From positions 1-64,000 of the forward strand of contig JAEZJM010000001.1 in NCBI GenBank assembly GCA_023415775.1: 64,000 nt of DNA, written 5' to 3'. The translations under genes and the position numbers were made by a program. The notes under the pieces are model-generated. The model saw nothing but the letters and a program-made list of their open reading frames with translations, did no database searches and was not told where the DNA came from. Positions 18,048-28,305 of the stretch are shown one piece after another. The stretch comes from Bacillota bacterium. Lineage in GTDB: Bacteria; Bacillota; Negativicutes; Sporomusales; UBA7701. Positions within the stretch are counted from its first letter, which is position 1. Each line of letters begins with the position of its first letter.

Positions 18048-18719
18048 CTAACCCAGCAGATCCTGTTTGACCTTGTCCAGCCCGAGACGGTCGATCATCC
18101 GGCCGAGACGTTCGTATTTATTGGCGTTGGCCTGATAGTAGGCTATAATCTTGTCCACGAGCGGCAGAACGTCCTCCTGGGGAACGCCCTGGGCCAGGAC
18201 GTCTGCCAGGCGCGGTCTGGCGCTGGCGCTGCCGCCGATCATAACAGTATATCCCTTGGGCGCGCCCATGATGCCTAAATCCTTTATCCCCGGCTCGCTG
18301 CAGGAGTTGGGGCAGCCGGAAACCCCCATCTTGAACTTTGACGGCAGCTCCATGCCGTGGTAGCGCCTGTCGAGCTCCAGCCCCAAGGTCACGGCATCCT
18401 GCTGGGCCATCCGGCAAAAATGCATCGCCGGACAGATCTTGACGCTGCGAACGCACAGGCCTACTGCCGCGCCTTTAGGTGTGCCGAGATCGGCCCACGC
18501 CTGGTCGATCTTGTCGTCGGCTATGCCGACGATAGCCACGCGCTGCGCGCTGGTGAGCTTGACCGCCTTGGCGCCGTATTTCTCGGCAACATCGGCAATC
18601 TTGCGCAGCAAATTGAAGTCAAGGATGATCCCCCCGGGGATATGGGGGGCTATAGCGTACGTTTCCTTGTCTCGCTGCAGGATAGCACCCTTTTCCAAAA
18701 GATCGCTTTTATTCTCCAT
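18048..18719 (-). CDS. Small nitrite/sulfite reductase-like siroheme [4Fe-4S] protein
   Basis: A 223-residue stand-alone siroheme protein. A ferredoxin-like nitrite/sulfite reductase half domain occupies the first 80 residues. The cluster/siroheme cysteines are Cys96 and Cys102 (CPAMHFC) and Cys136 and Cys140 (GCPNSC), the Cx5C...Cx3C pattern of assimilatory and dissimilatory sulfite reductases. At under half the normal size it has one module rather than two. Similar small proteins are known in anaerobes and methanogens, with debated activity. No electron-transfer partner is adjacent, but the next genes are a gamma carbonic anhydrase and YitT. AGGAGG precedes the start. Confidence 0.88.
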   Translation of the reverse strand: MENKSDLLEKGAILQRDKETYAIAPHIPGGIILDFNLLRKIADVAEKYGAKAVKLTSAQRVAIVGIADDKIDQAWADLGTPKGAAVGLCVRSVKICPAMHFCRMAQQDAVTLGLELDRRYHGMELPSKFKMGVSGCPNSCSEPGIKDLGIMGAPKGYTVMIGGSASARPRLADVLAQGVPQEDVLPLVDKIIAYYQANANKYERLGRMIDRLGLDKVKQDLLG

Positions 18720-18795
18720 TATTATTCCTCCTGTACGTCTGGCGAATTAGCCTGCCAGATGAGTTTTTATTTAAAAGTATTTCTGTATAAAAGAC

Positions 18796-18818
18796 AAAAA
18801 GCCCTCTTTGCAGAGGCC
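18796..18818 (-). terminator. Intrinsic terminator after the sigma-factor gene
   Basis: On the minus strand GGCCTCT / AGAGGGC forms a hairpin followed by TTTTTG, about 35 bases past the sigma-factor stop. The stem is short but the U-tract is good. Confidence 0.8.
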
Positions 18819-18853
18819 TTCGGTCGCGTTAATAAATAGATGGTTGACCGTTA

Positions 18854-19438
18854 TTAACCAGTCGCCCTTTTTAGCGTTTCAGTCTCGATCCGGAACTTGT
18901 TCTTGATGCGCGAAAGAGCGTTGTCGACCGCCTTGGGCGACCGCGACAACGTTTCCGCTGTTTCCTGAAGGGAATAACCGGCGAGGCGGCACCTCAGCAC
19001 CTCCATCTCGAGGGGGGAAAGCGTTTTTTTCAGCCTGCGCAAAAAGGTGGCCGCCTCTTCTTCGGCGATTATCGTCGTCAAGGGATCGGACGCTGCGCCG
19101 GCGATAATTTCGCCGACTTCCTTGATATGGGTGTACTTGTCCTCCTGCACGCGGTTTTCAAGCCTTTCCGCGCCGGTAAGAATGAGCGCCTTGCCACGCC
19201 GCGCCGTCTTGAGCGCAGTAATCAGATGACGATCAATAACCAGCGCGGCAAACCTTCTGAATGACGTCTTGCCTTCCGGCTTATAGGCGAGGGCTGCTTT
19301 ATAAAGCCCCATCATTCCTTCTTGGATAACATCCTCGCGATCGCTTCCAGGAAAGTAATACTTCTTGGCGATAACACGGATTAGGCCTTTATATTCGGCA
19401 ACAAGATCAGCAAATTGCGTGTCGGATACCGAAGTAAT
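18854..19438 (-). CDS. sigH: RNA polymerase sigma factor, SigH (Spo0H)-like
   Basis: A sigma-70 factor of about 194-207 residues. Region 2 is clear (YKGLIRVIAKKYYFPGSDREDVIQEGMMGLYKAALAYK) with the SigH-type SFRRFAALVIDRHLITALKTARR, and region 4 has LSPLEMEVLRCRLAGYSLQETAETLSRSPKAVDNALSRIKNK. SigH directs entry into sporulation and competence genes. The start is uncertain: a GGGAGG motif sits 8 bases before an ATT (19438), and an in-frame GTG at 19447 is too close to it, while a TTG farther up (19477) has no ribosome-binding site. It follows a 67-residue gene by about 54 bases. Confidence 0.85.
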   Translation of the reverse strand: MTSVSDTQFADLVAEYKGLIRVIAKKYYFPGSDREDVIQEGMMGLYKAALAYKPEGKTSFRRFAALVIDRHLITALKTARRGKALILTGAERLENRVQEDKYTHIKEVGEIIAGAASDPLTTIIAEEEAATFLRRLKKTLSPLEMEVLRCRLAGYSLQETAETLSRSPKAVDNALSRIKNKFRIETETLKRATG

Positions 19439-19491
19439 GACAAGCACCTCCCTAAATGGCCACAAGTCGCCGTACAATTGATAAGATTACG

Positions 19492-19695
19492 TTATCTCAG
19501 CCCCAGCGCCGCCAGTTCCTCCTGGTTGATCACTCTTTCGATGGCGACCCGCTGGCGTCGCTTGCCACCTTTCCGCAATCGGCAAATGCCATTAAGTTCC
19601 TCTTCCACTTTCGCGACCAGACTCTCAACAAGAGCCTCTTCAGCACCGGGTAAAACTGCTCTGATGCCCGAACGAATTTTATCCTGGTTCGCCAT
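19492..19695 (-). CDS. Small hypothetical protein (67 aa) upstream of sigH
   Basis: A short basic protein with a good start: AGGAGGAGA precedes its ATG. The first part is a helical, hydrophobic-heptad segment (GIRAVLPGAEEALVESLVAKVEEEL) and the second is strongly basic (RLRKGGKRRQR), which could bind nucleic acid. I do not recognise the family. It is on the same strand as the sigma-factor gene and probably co-transcribed. Confidence 0.7.
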   Translation of the reverse strand: MANQDKIRSGIRAVLPGAEEALVESLVAKVEEELNGICRLRKGGKRRQRVAIERVINQEELAALGLR

Positions 19696-19960
19696 AGTCT
19701 CCTCCTAAGATAATCGCTTCTCTACCCTAGCGCTTCAAGCGAAAAGCACTTTGCTCCCCTTATGACCGGACACCTCACTAATTTGTCATGCTTTGTCGAA
19801 ATATATCTTCTTATATTATAAGTTTTAATCAGCTTTTTTTTATGATGCAAAAGTCCTGTCTTCGTTGCTATATATGGTACTAAAGTCCTATTTTTAGGGA
19901 CTGACAAACACAAGAGATAGGGGCGTTCGTCCTATGCGATCAAAAATATCCCAACAAAAC
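19696..19960. other. AT-rich intergenic region upstream of the 67-aa gene
   Basis: No credible gene. On the minus strand there are two AGGACTTT repeats (in ATAGGACTTTAG and ACAGGACTTTTG) and several AT-rich stretches, including TATAAT, in which a promoter for the 67-aa/sigH pair could lie, but no convincing -35 box was found at the right distance. A weak minus-strand frame (19722-19913) has no ribosome-binding site. Confidence 0.5.
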
Positions 19961-19961
19961 A

Positions 19962-19994
19962 GCCAGGGATCACTGTTTCGCAGTAACCCCTGGC
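19962..19994 (-). terminator. Terminator after the histidine kinase gene
   Basis: On the minus strand GCCAGGGGTTACTG / CAGTGATCCCTGGC forms a 13-14 bp stem with a CGAAA-type loop, followed by TGTTTTGTTG. It lies about 50 bases past the kinase stop. Confidence 0.8.
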
Positions 19995-20047
19995 ACTCGT
20001 CCCTATTTCGACGGTTTTTCAGTACATCCGTTCACTATCCGCACTTC

Positions 20048-21655
20048 TCACGAGTTGCGAACTATAGGTAGAACGACAGTAAAGGTCGTTCCCTTGCCTT
20101 CCTCGCTTTCGACTCTGATCTCGCCGCCGTGGTTGCGAATTATGTCGTAGCTGGCGCTAAGACCCAGTCCGCTCCCTTTGCCGACCTCCTTGGTGGTAAA
20201 GAACGGCTCGAAAATTCTGTTGATGTTCGCCACCGAAATGCCCCTGCCGCTGTCGGCAAAGGAAATAAAAATCTTGTCGTCGGTCGTCCAGGTTTTAATA
20301 TGTATCTCCCCGAAGGACTCGATAGCCTGCGACGCGTTGATCAGCAGGTTCATAAACACCTGGTTTAGCTGCCCGGGATTGCAACTGGTCAGGGGAAGTT
20401 CCCCTAGGTGCTTTGTGACAACGGCTACGTTTTTGAGCTCGCTGCCGATAACATTGACCGTGGCTTCGATACCGTCGTTGATATTCGCCATTTTTCTCAT
20501 TTGGTCCGACCGGGCAAACCCTTGCAAATCCTGAACAATGTTTTTCACCCTGGCGGCCCCGTCGAGGGTTTCGTCGATAAGATCCTTTGTATCGCCAAGG
20601 ACATGATCGATTTTCATCGACCGCCTCACATTTCCTACCGAGGCTACCACCTCCGCCGCCACAGCCTTCTCCCCGCCGTCGCTTACAAGGTCGTTTAGAG
20701 CGACTGTCTGGAGAGCTATAAATTGTTCGAGCTTGTCGGTGTATTGGCGCAGAATCTCAAGATTGCTGATAATGAACGCCATCGGGTTGTTGATTTCATG
20801 GGCGACGCCGGCGGCCAACTGGCCTATACCGGCCATTTTTTCCTGCTGGATGAGCTGGGCCTGTACCAGCTGGAGCTGCCTGAGCGCCTCTTCCAGTGTG
20901 GCCTTTGAGACGGTGGTTTTCTGCAAATCGGCGGCCATCTCGTTAAATGAGACCGCCAGCCTGCCAATCTCGTCCCGCGAGTTGATGTCGACCGGCTGGA
21001 AATAATCTGTGCCTTGAGCGACAATGTGCTCGGTGGCGCGCTGCAGCTTCACCAGCGGCTTTGTCACCCACAGAGATAAGAAAAAAGCAATCAGCACAAG
21101 AGCGACTCCGAACTGCAGGAAAGACACCGCGGCATTCTGGCCGGTCAGGGCGGCGACCTTACCGGTGATGCTTGCCTCCGGATAGCCAAGAACGACAGCG
21201 CCGACATGACGTCCGGACGGTTCTACGACCGGAACGACAAAGCCGAACATTTTCCTGCCGTCGGCCGTATACCTTACCACGCTTTCCTGGGAATGCTGAA
21301 CGGCGCTATGAAGCGCCGGATCATCCATCCGGCGGTGTCTGGCAATATTGTTGCTGTGGAAAAGCACCGTGCCGTTGGTATCTACAACTGCCGCATAGGT
21401 GATATCCGGATATTTCTTTACAACTTCGTCGCACAGTTCGTCGAAGCCGACCAGATCGCCGAACGGCAAACCATAGCCCAGCAGCCGTTCCACCTGCACT
21501 TTGACCCCCTGGCCGACAGCGAACAATTCGCCTTCGACAGCATCAGTATACTCGGCGCGGAAAATTCGTCCCGTGAAAAATACGTTGATGACAAGCGCCA
21601 GCAGAAAACCAGCCAGCAGGATGATCATGATCTTCGTTTGCAGCGTCCTGATCAT
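20048..21655 (-). CDS. Membrane sensor histidine kinase
   Basis: A 535-residue kinase. Two membrane helices flank an extracellular PAS/Cache-like sensor (about 30-175, including AAVVDTNGTVLFHSNN and VVEPSGRHVGAVVLG). Then come a HAMP domain, a short coiled coil, the phospho-acceptor box GVAHEINNPMAF and a HATPase domain with NLLINASQAI, FADSGRGIS, FEPFFTTK and GSGLGLSAS. This H-box type belongs to the HisKA kinases of the NtrB/KinA-like branch. Its ATG is one base after the stop of the substrate-binding-protein gene, so the two are translationally coupled. No response regulator is directly adjacent; the nearest is at 23025-23717. Confidence 0.9.
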   Translation of the reverse strand: MIRTLQTKIMIILLAGFLLALVINVFFTGRIFRAEYTDAVEGELFAVGQGVKVQVERLLGYGLPFGDLVGFDELCDEVVKKYPDITYAAVVDTNGTVLFHSNNIARHRRMDDPALHSAVQHSQESVVRYTADGRKMFGFVVPVVEPSGRHVGAVVLGYPEASITGKVAALTGQNAAVSFLQFGVALVLIAFFLSLWVTKPLVKLQRATEHIVAQGTDYFQPVDINSRDEIGRLAVSFNEMAADLQKTTVSKATLEEALRQLQLVQAQLIQQEKMAGIGQLAAGVAHEINNPMAFIISNLEILRQYTDKLEQFIALQTVALNDLVSDGGEKAVAAEVVASVGNVRRSMKIDHVLGDTKDLIDETLDGAARVKNIVQDLQGFARSDQMRKMANINDGIEATVNVIGSELKNVAVVTKHLGELPLTSCNPGQLNQVFMNLLINASQAIESFGEIHIKTWTTDDKIFISFADSGRGISVANINRIFEPFFTTKEVGKGSGLGLSASYDIIRNHGGEIRVESEEGKGTTFTVVLPIVRNS

Positions 21656-21656
21656 A

Positions 21657-22724
21657 TCACTGCCACCCATACGCGCTGAATACTTTGGAACTCAGCAGCG
21701 TCTTGCTGTCGATTCTCAGGCCGAGGTCCTTCGCTCTCGCCAGGCTAATCGCCGCCTGGCCCCTGGTGGTGGGCTGCACGGGAAAGTTCGCGGGCTTCTT
21801 GCCGTCCGCCAGTATCTCCCGGGCGATCCGGCCCGCCGCCAGCCCCTGCTCATAGCCCGATACCGAAACCACGCACAGCGTGCCGAAGTTTGCCCTGTCT
21901 ATCCAAAAGCTGAAATCCGGCAGGCGGCTGTTCTCGGCCGTCCACTTCAGCACGTCGCGGTAATGGACATTACTGCCGCGCTCATCCTTGAAATTGAAAA
22001 TTCCTACAAGGCAGACACCGTCCACCTGTTCCTCGTACTCTTTTATTTTCGCCTGATACTCGGCGAACGTGCCGATCGTGTCCCAGGCAACAAAATCAAT
22101 TCCCGGTATTTCGCCGACTCTGGCTTTCATCCTCTTCGCCACCGCTTCCCAAATGGGCGCGTCGTCGAACACCACAGCCACCCTCGTCGCTCCCGGCACG
22201 ACTCTGTGAAATAGGGCGGCGCTTTCCACAAAATGTTCGATTTCGAGGACGCCGGTAACGTTCTGCCCGTGGGAGAAGCCATACTCCTGCGGCGTCTTGT
22301 TGACCCCGCTGAAGACAAAAGGAATGGCGCCGCCGGTGTGGGGCCCGGTCACATACTGCTGAGCTTCGTCATCGCTGGTGTATACAAGGTCCGGTCGCCA
22401 GTCGGCGATCAGCGCAGCCGCTTCTCGGCCGCTATTCTCCAGCCTTTCAACGGAACTCCTGGTCTTGGCGTCCATCTGATAGACCACGTATTCGACGTCG
22501 AGCCCCTTAAGTGCGTCCTTGAAGCCTTCAAACTGCATGTCCGTCCACTCCCACGGCGAGTGATAACTCATGACGTGGAGAACCTTGAACTTCTTCTGCG
22601 TCACCGCGGGCGGGGAAGCCGACCGAGCCTGCCCCCCGCCCTGCGGCGCCGCGCAGCCGGACAGGACAATCGTCCCGGCGAGTACGACAATTATCGCTGT
22701 GACCAAAATCCCATATTTACGCAA
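21657..22724 (-). CDS. Substrate-binding lipoprotein (ABC_sub_bind-like) paired with histidine kinase
   Basis: A 355-residue extracellular lipoprotein. Starting at TTG 22724 (GGGAGGCGG upstream) it has a signal helix and the lipobox LSGCA near residue 20. The body resembles the ABC_sub_bind family of solute-binding proteins (VLHVMSYHSPWEWTDMQFEGFKDAL, IPFVFSGVNKTP, VSGYEQGLAAGRIAREIL). No permease or ATPase is nearby; instead the gene is coupled to a histidine kinase, so it probably captures a ligand and presents it to the kinase sensor domain. The ligand is unknown. Confidence 0.82.
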   Translation of the reverse strand: MRKYGILVTAIIVVLAGTIVLSGCAAPQGGGQARSASPPAVTQKKFKVLHVMSYHSPWEWTDMQFEGFKDALKGLDVEYVVYQMDAKTRSSVERLENSGREAAALIADWRPDLVYTSDDEAQQYVTGPHTGGAIPFVFSGVNKTPQEYGFSHGQNVTGVLEIEHFVESAALFHRVVPGATRVAVVFDDAPIWEAVAKRMKARVGEIPGIDFVAWDTIGTFAEYQAKIKEYEEQVDGVCLVGIFNFKDERGSNVHYRDVLKWTAENSRLPDFSFWIDRANFGTLCVVSVSGYEQGLAAGRIAREILADGKKPANFPVQPTTRGQAAISLARAKDLGLRIDSKTLLSSKVFSAYGWQ

Positions 22725-22904
22725 ATTAGCCGCCTCCCAAACATACTCCGACGGAGCCGCAAAAAAAAACAAGCCAGAGCAAACCCTGACCATCGGTGTC
22801 GGCGAAACGGCAACCTGGCAATCGTAGCCGCCGGGCGGCGACTTTAGACCCATGGCTTTGCGTCCCTATCTTTCGGTAGGTTTGCCGCAATGTTTTGTTG
22901 TGGT

Positions 22905-22936
22905 TATATTTTACATTGTCTTTAGATTATAGTCAA
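22905..22936 (-). promoter_or_regulatory. Promoter of the substrate-binding-protein/kinase operon
   Basis: On the minus strand TTGACT (22936-22931), a 17-base spacer and TAAAAT (22913-22908) form a good sigma-A promoter pointing at the lipoprotein gene. A 20-bp perfect palindrome lies directly upstream of the -35 box. Confidence 0.7.
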
Positions 22937-22941
22937 ATTTT

Positions 22942-22961
22942 ATCGGGACTTAAGTCCCGAT
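22942..22961. promoter_or_regulatory. 20-bp perfect palindrome, possible operator or terminator
   Basis: ATCGGGACTTAAGTCCCGAT is a perfect inverted repeat located 5 bases upstream of the -35 box for the lipoprotein/kinase operon and about 65 bases past the response-regulator stop. It could be an operator for that regulator, or the terminator of the regulator gene, though the U-tract is poor. Confidence 0.55.
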
Positions 22962-23024
22962 TTCCTCTTACTATCGTCCTATTTTGCCCAATACAGGCGG
23001 TGAAACGAGGCGAGAGTCCCGACG

Positions 23025-23717
23025 TTAAATCTTGCCGAGCCTGTACCCCACGCCCCGGACCGTCTCGATCGCCTGCGCCACTGCCGGCTCGCCGGCCAGT
23101 TTGAGCCGCAGGTGACGAATATGCACGTCCACCGTCCTGGAATCCCCGGCGTATTCGTACCCCCACACAGTCTCCAGCAACTGATCGCGGGAAAAAGCCC
23201 GTCCGATGTTGGCAAGGAAAAGCTTCAGCAGTTCGTACTCTTTCGGGGTGAGCTCAAGTCGCTCTTCGCCGAGGAAAGCCTCGTGGCGGAGCAGATTCAG
23301 CCTGACCCTTCCTGCCGCAAGCTCGTCAGCCTGCTGCGGCTCCTTCTGCGAACGGCGGAGCACGGCTTTGACCCTCGCGATAAGCTCGCGCGGGCTGAAG
23401 GGTTTGGTCATATAATCGTCGGCTCCCATCTCCAGCCCGAGGATGGTGTCGATTTCTTCGGCCTTCGCTGTCAGCATGATTATCGGGATCGCCGCTGTAG
23501 CCGGCTGGGCCTTGAGCTGGCGGCAAACCTCAAGGCCGTCCTTTTCCGGCAGCATGATATCCAGAATTATGAGGTCCGGGCGCTCCCTACGGACGCTCTC
23601 AAGGCAGGCCCGTCCATCCGTTGCCTCGCTGCAAGTGAAGCCCTCCTTCTCCAGGTTATACCGCACAAGCTGGCGGATATTAGCCTCATCGTCGACAACG
23701 AGTATTGTCCCCGTCAT
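23025..23717 (-). CDS. OmpR/PhoB-type response regulator
   Basis: A 230-residue DNA-binding response regulator. The receiver has the acidic pair DD 9-10, phospho-acceptor Asp53 (LIILDIMLP), the conserved threonine (MLTAKA) and lysine (TKPFSP). The C-terminal winged helix (about 130-228) includes LTPKEYELLKLFLANIGRAFSRDQLLETVWGYEYAGDSRTVDVHIRHLRLKL. ATG at 23717 follows GGAGGGA. It closely resembles PhoP/WalR-type regulators. The nearest kinase is in the downstream operon, separated by an intergenic palindrome; whether they are partners is inference. Confidence 0.92.
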   Translation of the reverse strand: MTGTILVVDDEANIRQLVRYNLEKEGFTCSEATDGRACLESVRRERPDLIILDIMLPEKDGLEVCRQLKAQPATAAIPIIMLTAKAEEIDTILGLEMGADDYMTKPFSPRELIARVKAVLRRSQKEPQQADELAAGRVRLNLLRHEAFLGEERLELTPKEYELLKLFLANIGRAFSRDQLLETVWGYEYAGDSRTVDVHIRHLRLKLAGEPAVAQAIETVRGVGYRLGKI

Positions 23718-23868
23718 GCTCAATCCCTCCGGTTGCGAACACGCTTATTACTACTTCTTTAACTTCAAGAAGCGGTATTTCTTATCCTTCCCCCATACGG
23801 CCCATCTCCGGCGTCTCTTTCGGAAAAAGCCCGGCTTGGCATGTTGGGTAACTAAGCTAACAGCCGCC

Positions 23869-23897
23869 AAAGAAAGAGGATGCGAATAGTCGCATCC
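23869..23897 (-). terminator. Terminator after gyrB
   Basis: On the minus strand GGATGCGA / TCGCATCC forms an 8-bp stem followed by TCTTTCTTT, 33 bases past the gyrB stop. Confidence 0.85.
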
Positions 23898-23929
23898 CTG
23901 AATAAACAATAAACCTGCAAGCAAGATTG

Positions 23930-26115
<2,186 letters not shown>

Positions 26116-26138
<23 letters not shown>

Positions 26139-26964
26139 TGCCTTTCCTCCTGACTTTATCAAGCGTGTTGGCGAGCATTTCTTCGGTTATGTCCCGGGGA
26201 CCGACCTTGTATAAAAGCATTGTCAACAGCGGCAGCGCGACCGGGTCGTTTTCGTCGCGGGCCGCCGCTGTGAGCAGTGTATCGGCCAATTCGTCCCTAA
26301 CGGCGGCAAAGTCGCTGCGGCGGCATTTAATATAGCGCGTACAATCCTCGTAACCCAGCCACGGCGCGTCCCGCAGAAGCTTCCGGACAGCATCGCGTCC
26401 CGCGGCCCTCACTGCAGCCGCGCATGTCACGCACAGCTCGTCGCCGGTCGGCCTGAGTACCCCACACTGTCTGCACGGCTGCCATTCCTGTCTGCGGCGG
26501 ATCTTACGAAAAGAAAGCTCTTTGCCGAGCAGGCGCTTCATCTTAGCGCGGAGTAGATCGTCGGCCAGCGGGGCTGTCATCTCATCGATCGCTTTCTTCT
26601 CGCCGCTTTCCAGTCTTATATCCCGCCAGTTTATGGCCGGAGGTCCGTCTTCACCATTTTCTTCATTCTGGTCATTTCGCAAATATCCTGCCTGAAACTT
26701 TAAATCGCTGACTGCTTTTTCCCCCGCGTAGGCGTTGATTTTAGCGATTATTTCTTCCTTCAGGGTCGAAAGATGATGAGCCCAGACAGCGTTTTTGGCC
26801 GCCAGCGTCAGAACTCGGCGGCTTATTCTTCCCGGCCTGGTGTTGTCCGCGATTTCCTCGCCGACAATCTGCCGCCAGTTGAAAATTATCATCTCATCCT
26901 TATATCTCTTTTCTAGACCGATACTTTTCATCATCCGAGGCACGATTTCGCGCAGAGAATTCAT
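26116..26964 (-). CDS. dciA: DciA-like (DUF721) replicative helicase loader with C-terminal zinc-ribbon extension
   Basis: A 282-residue protein whose first 95 residues are a DUF721 domain (SLREIVPRMMKSIGLEKRYKDEMIIFNWRQIVGEEIADNT), the ancestral DnaB-helicase loader DciA. The remaining 180 residues are an extension with four cysteines in a ribbon-like pair, CRQCGVL and CVTC (about 168-184), then a helical region. Length is nearly double that of most DUF721 proteins. ATG at 26964 has GGAG 7 bases upstream; a GTG at 26973 overlapping the recF stop is possible. The position next to recF is usual for Firmicutes using DciA. It overlaps remB by 23 bases. Confidence 0.82.
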
Positions 26965-26969
26965 CCCGC

Positions 26970-28067
26970 TCACTCCATAATCATCCCGTCTTGAACCCGG
27001 AAATAGCGCCCGGCGCGCACCGCCGGGAAAAGGGTAGCATCGGTCGCCGTGATAAACGTCTGGATACGGTCACGGATAAAAGATAACAGCTGTTCGCGCC
27101 GCAGGCTGTCCAACTCGCTCATCACATCGTCGAGCAGCAACACCGGATACTCCCCCGTTTCCGATTTAAGAAACTCAAGCTCGGCCAGTTTCAGCGCTAA
27201 TATGCCTGTACGCTGTTGGCCCTGCGATCCGAAGCTGCGCAGTTCGCGGTTATTAACTTTAAGAATTATATCGTCGCGATGAGGACCGACCGATGTGCTG
27301 CCGCGAGCAATATCCATCTGTCGCAATTCCTCAAACTTACCGCAATACCAACCATATAGGTCGTCAGGGATAGTTCCGTCGCCGGCTGCCAATTGATAGG
27401 CAAACGACAGATTTTCCCTACTCCCCGTCAGGCGGCGGTGCATCAGGTTGGCCAGCATACCAAGCTTCTTTACCGCTTCCAGCCGTTTGGTCACAATAAA
27501 CACCGCCAGCTTGGCCAGTTGTTCTTCCCATGACGGTAACAGCTCCGGCAGTTTACTGCGGTCGAAAATTTTCTTCAATAGGTGATTGCGCTGATTTACT
27601 ACCCGGTTGTACTGCAGCAGATTGCGATAATAAAGAGGCGACGCTTGGGAAATCTCTATATCGAGAAACCGCCTCCTCAAAGAAGGCGCCCCCTTTATCA
27701 GCCACAAATCTTCGGGCGAAAAAAGCACGGCAGTCAGTGAGCCTATTACTTCGCGCGGTTTAATCGCAAAATCATTAAATAATATCTCTTTATTTCGCCC
27801 TTTTATTAGCCGGAAACCCATCTTGTTGGCTACTCCCTGGCGGGTAAAAAAAAGGTCGACGCTGGCGCTGTCTTGATCCCAGTTTACCAGATCGTCGTCC
27901 TCGGCGGTACGGTGAGAACGCCCCACCGCCCCGAGGTAGATCGCTTCGAGAATGTTTGTCTTACCTTGGGCGTTCTCACCGACAAAAATATTTATATTAT
28001 TTGTAAACTCAACCTCGAGGGTTGTATAGTTGCGATAATTTCTCAGATTAAGCCTTTCTACCCTCAT
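26970..28067 (-). CDS. recF: DNA replication and repair protein RecF
   Basis: A 365-residue SMC-like ATPase that loads RecA onto gapped DNA. It has Walker A GENAQGKTN near residue 34, the arm region with LLQYNRVVNQRN, the signature SFGSQGQQRT (about 285-294) and Walker B YPVLLLDDVMSELD. Length is normal. It follows the S4-domain gene by 10 bases. Confidence 0.97.
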   Translation of the reverse strand: MRVERLNLRNYRNYTTLEVEFTNNINIFVGENAQGKTNILEAIYLGAVGRSHRTAEDDDLVNWDQDSASVDLFFTRQGVANKMGFRLIKGRNKEILFNDFAIKPREVIGSLTAVLFSPEDLWLIKGAPSLRRRFLDIEISQASPLYYRNLLQYNRVVNQRNHLLKKIFDRSKLPELLPSWEEQLAKLAVFIVTKRLEAVKKLGMLANLMHRRLTGSRENLSFAYQLAAGDGTIPDDLYGWYCGKFEELRQMDIARGSTSVGPHRDDIILKVNNRELRSFGSQGQQRTGILALKLAELEFLKSETGEYPVLLLDDVMSELDSLRREQLLSFIRDRIQTFITATDATLFPAVRAGRYFRVQDGMIME

Positions 28068-28077
28068 GCTGCCACCT

Positions 28078-28293
28078 TTATGCGCCGGCGACCTTCCAGC
28101 TCCCGTAATCTTTCACGACAACGACGTCACCAGGCTGCAACTTCTTGCGCCGTTCGCTGACAGTTATCCCGTTGACAGTCACCATGCCTGCCGACACCAT
28201 TTCCTTAACCTGTCCGCCACTTTCGGCGGCGCCGGCCCATTTCAGAAACTGGTCAAGCTGAATGGTCTCGGTATGGATGGTTATCTCTTCCAC
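28078..28293 (-). CDS. yaaA: S4-domain RNA-binding protein YaaA
   Basis: A 71-residue single S4 domain (IQLDQFLKWAGAAESGGQVKEMVSAGMVTVNG) as in B. subtilis YaaA (RlbA), found between dnaN and recF. It probably binds ribosomal or other structured RNA. It is 12 bases after dnaN. Confidence 0.94.
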   Translation of the reverse strand: MEEITIHTETIQLDQFLKWAGAAESGGQVKEMVSAGMVTVNGITVSERRKKLQPGDVVVVKDYGSWKVAGA

Positions 28294-28305
28294 GTTTCAT
28301 CCCTC

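Noticed and set aside
19722..19913. 63-residue minus-strand frame in the gap before the 67-aa gene
   Set aside because: No ribosome-binding site, TTG start, AT-rich low-information sequence.
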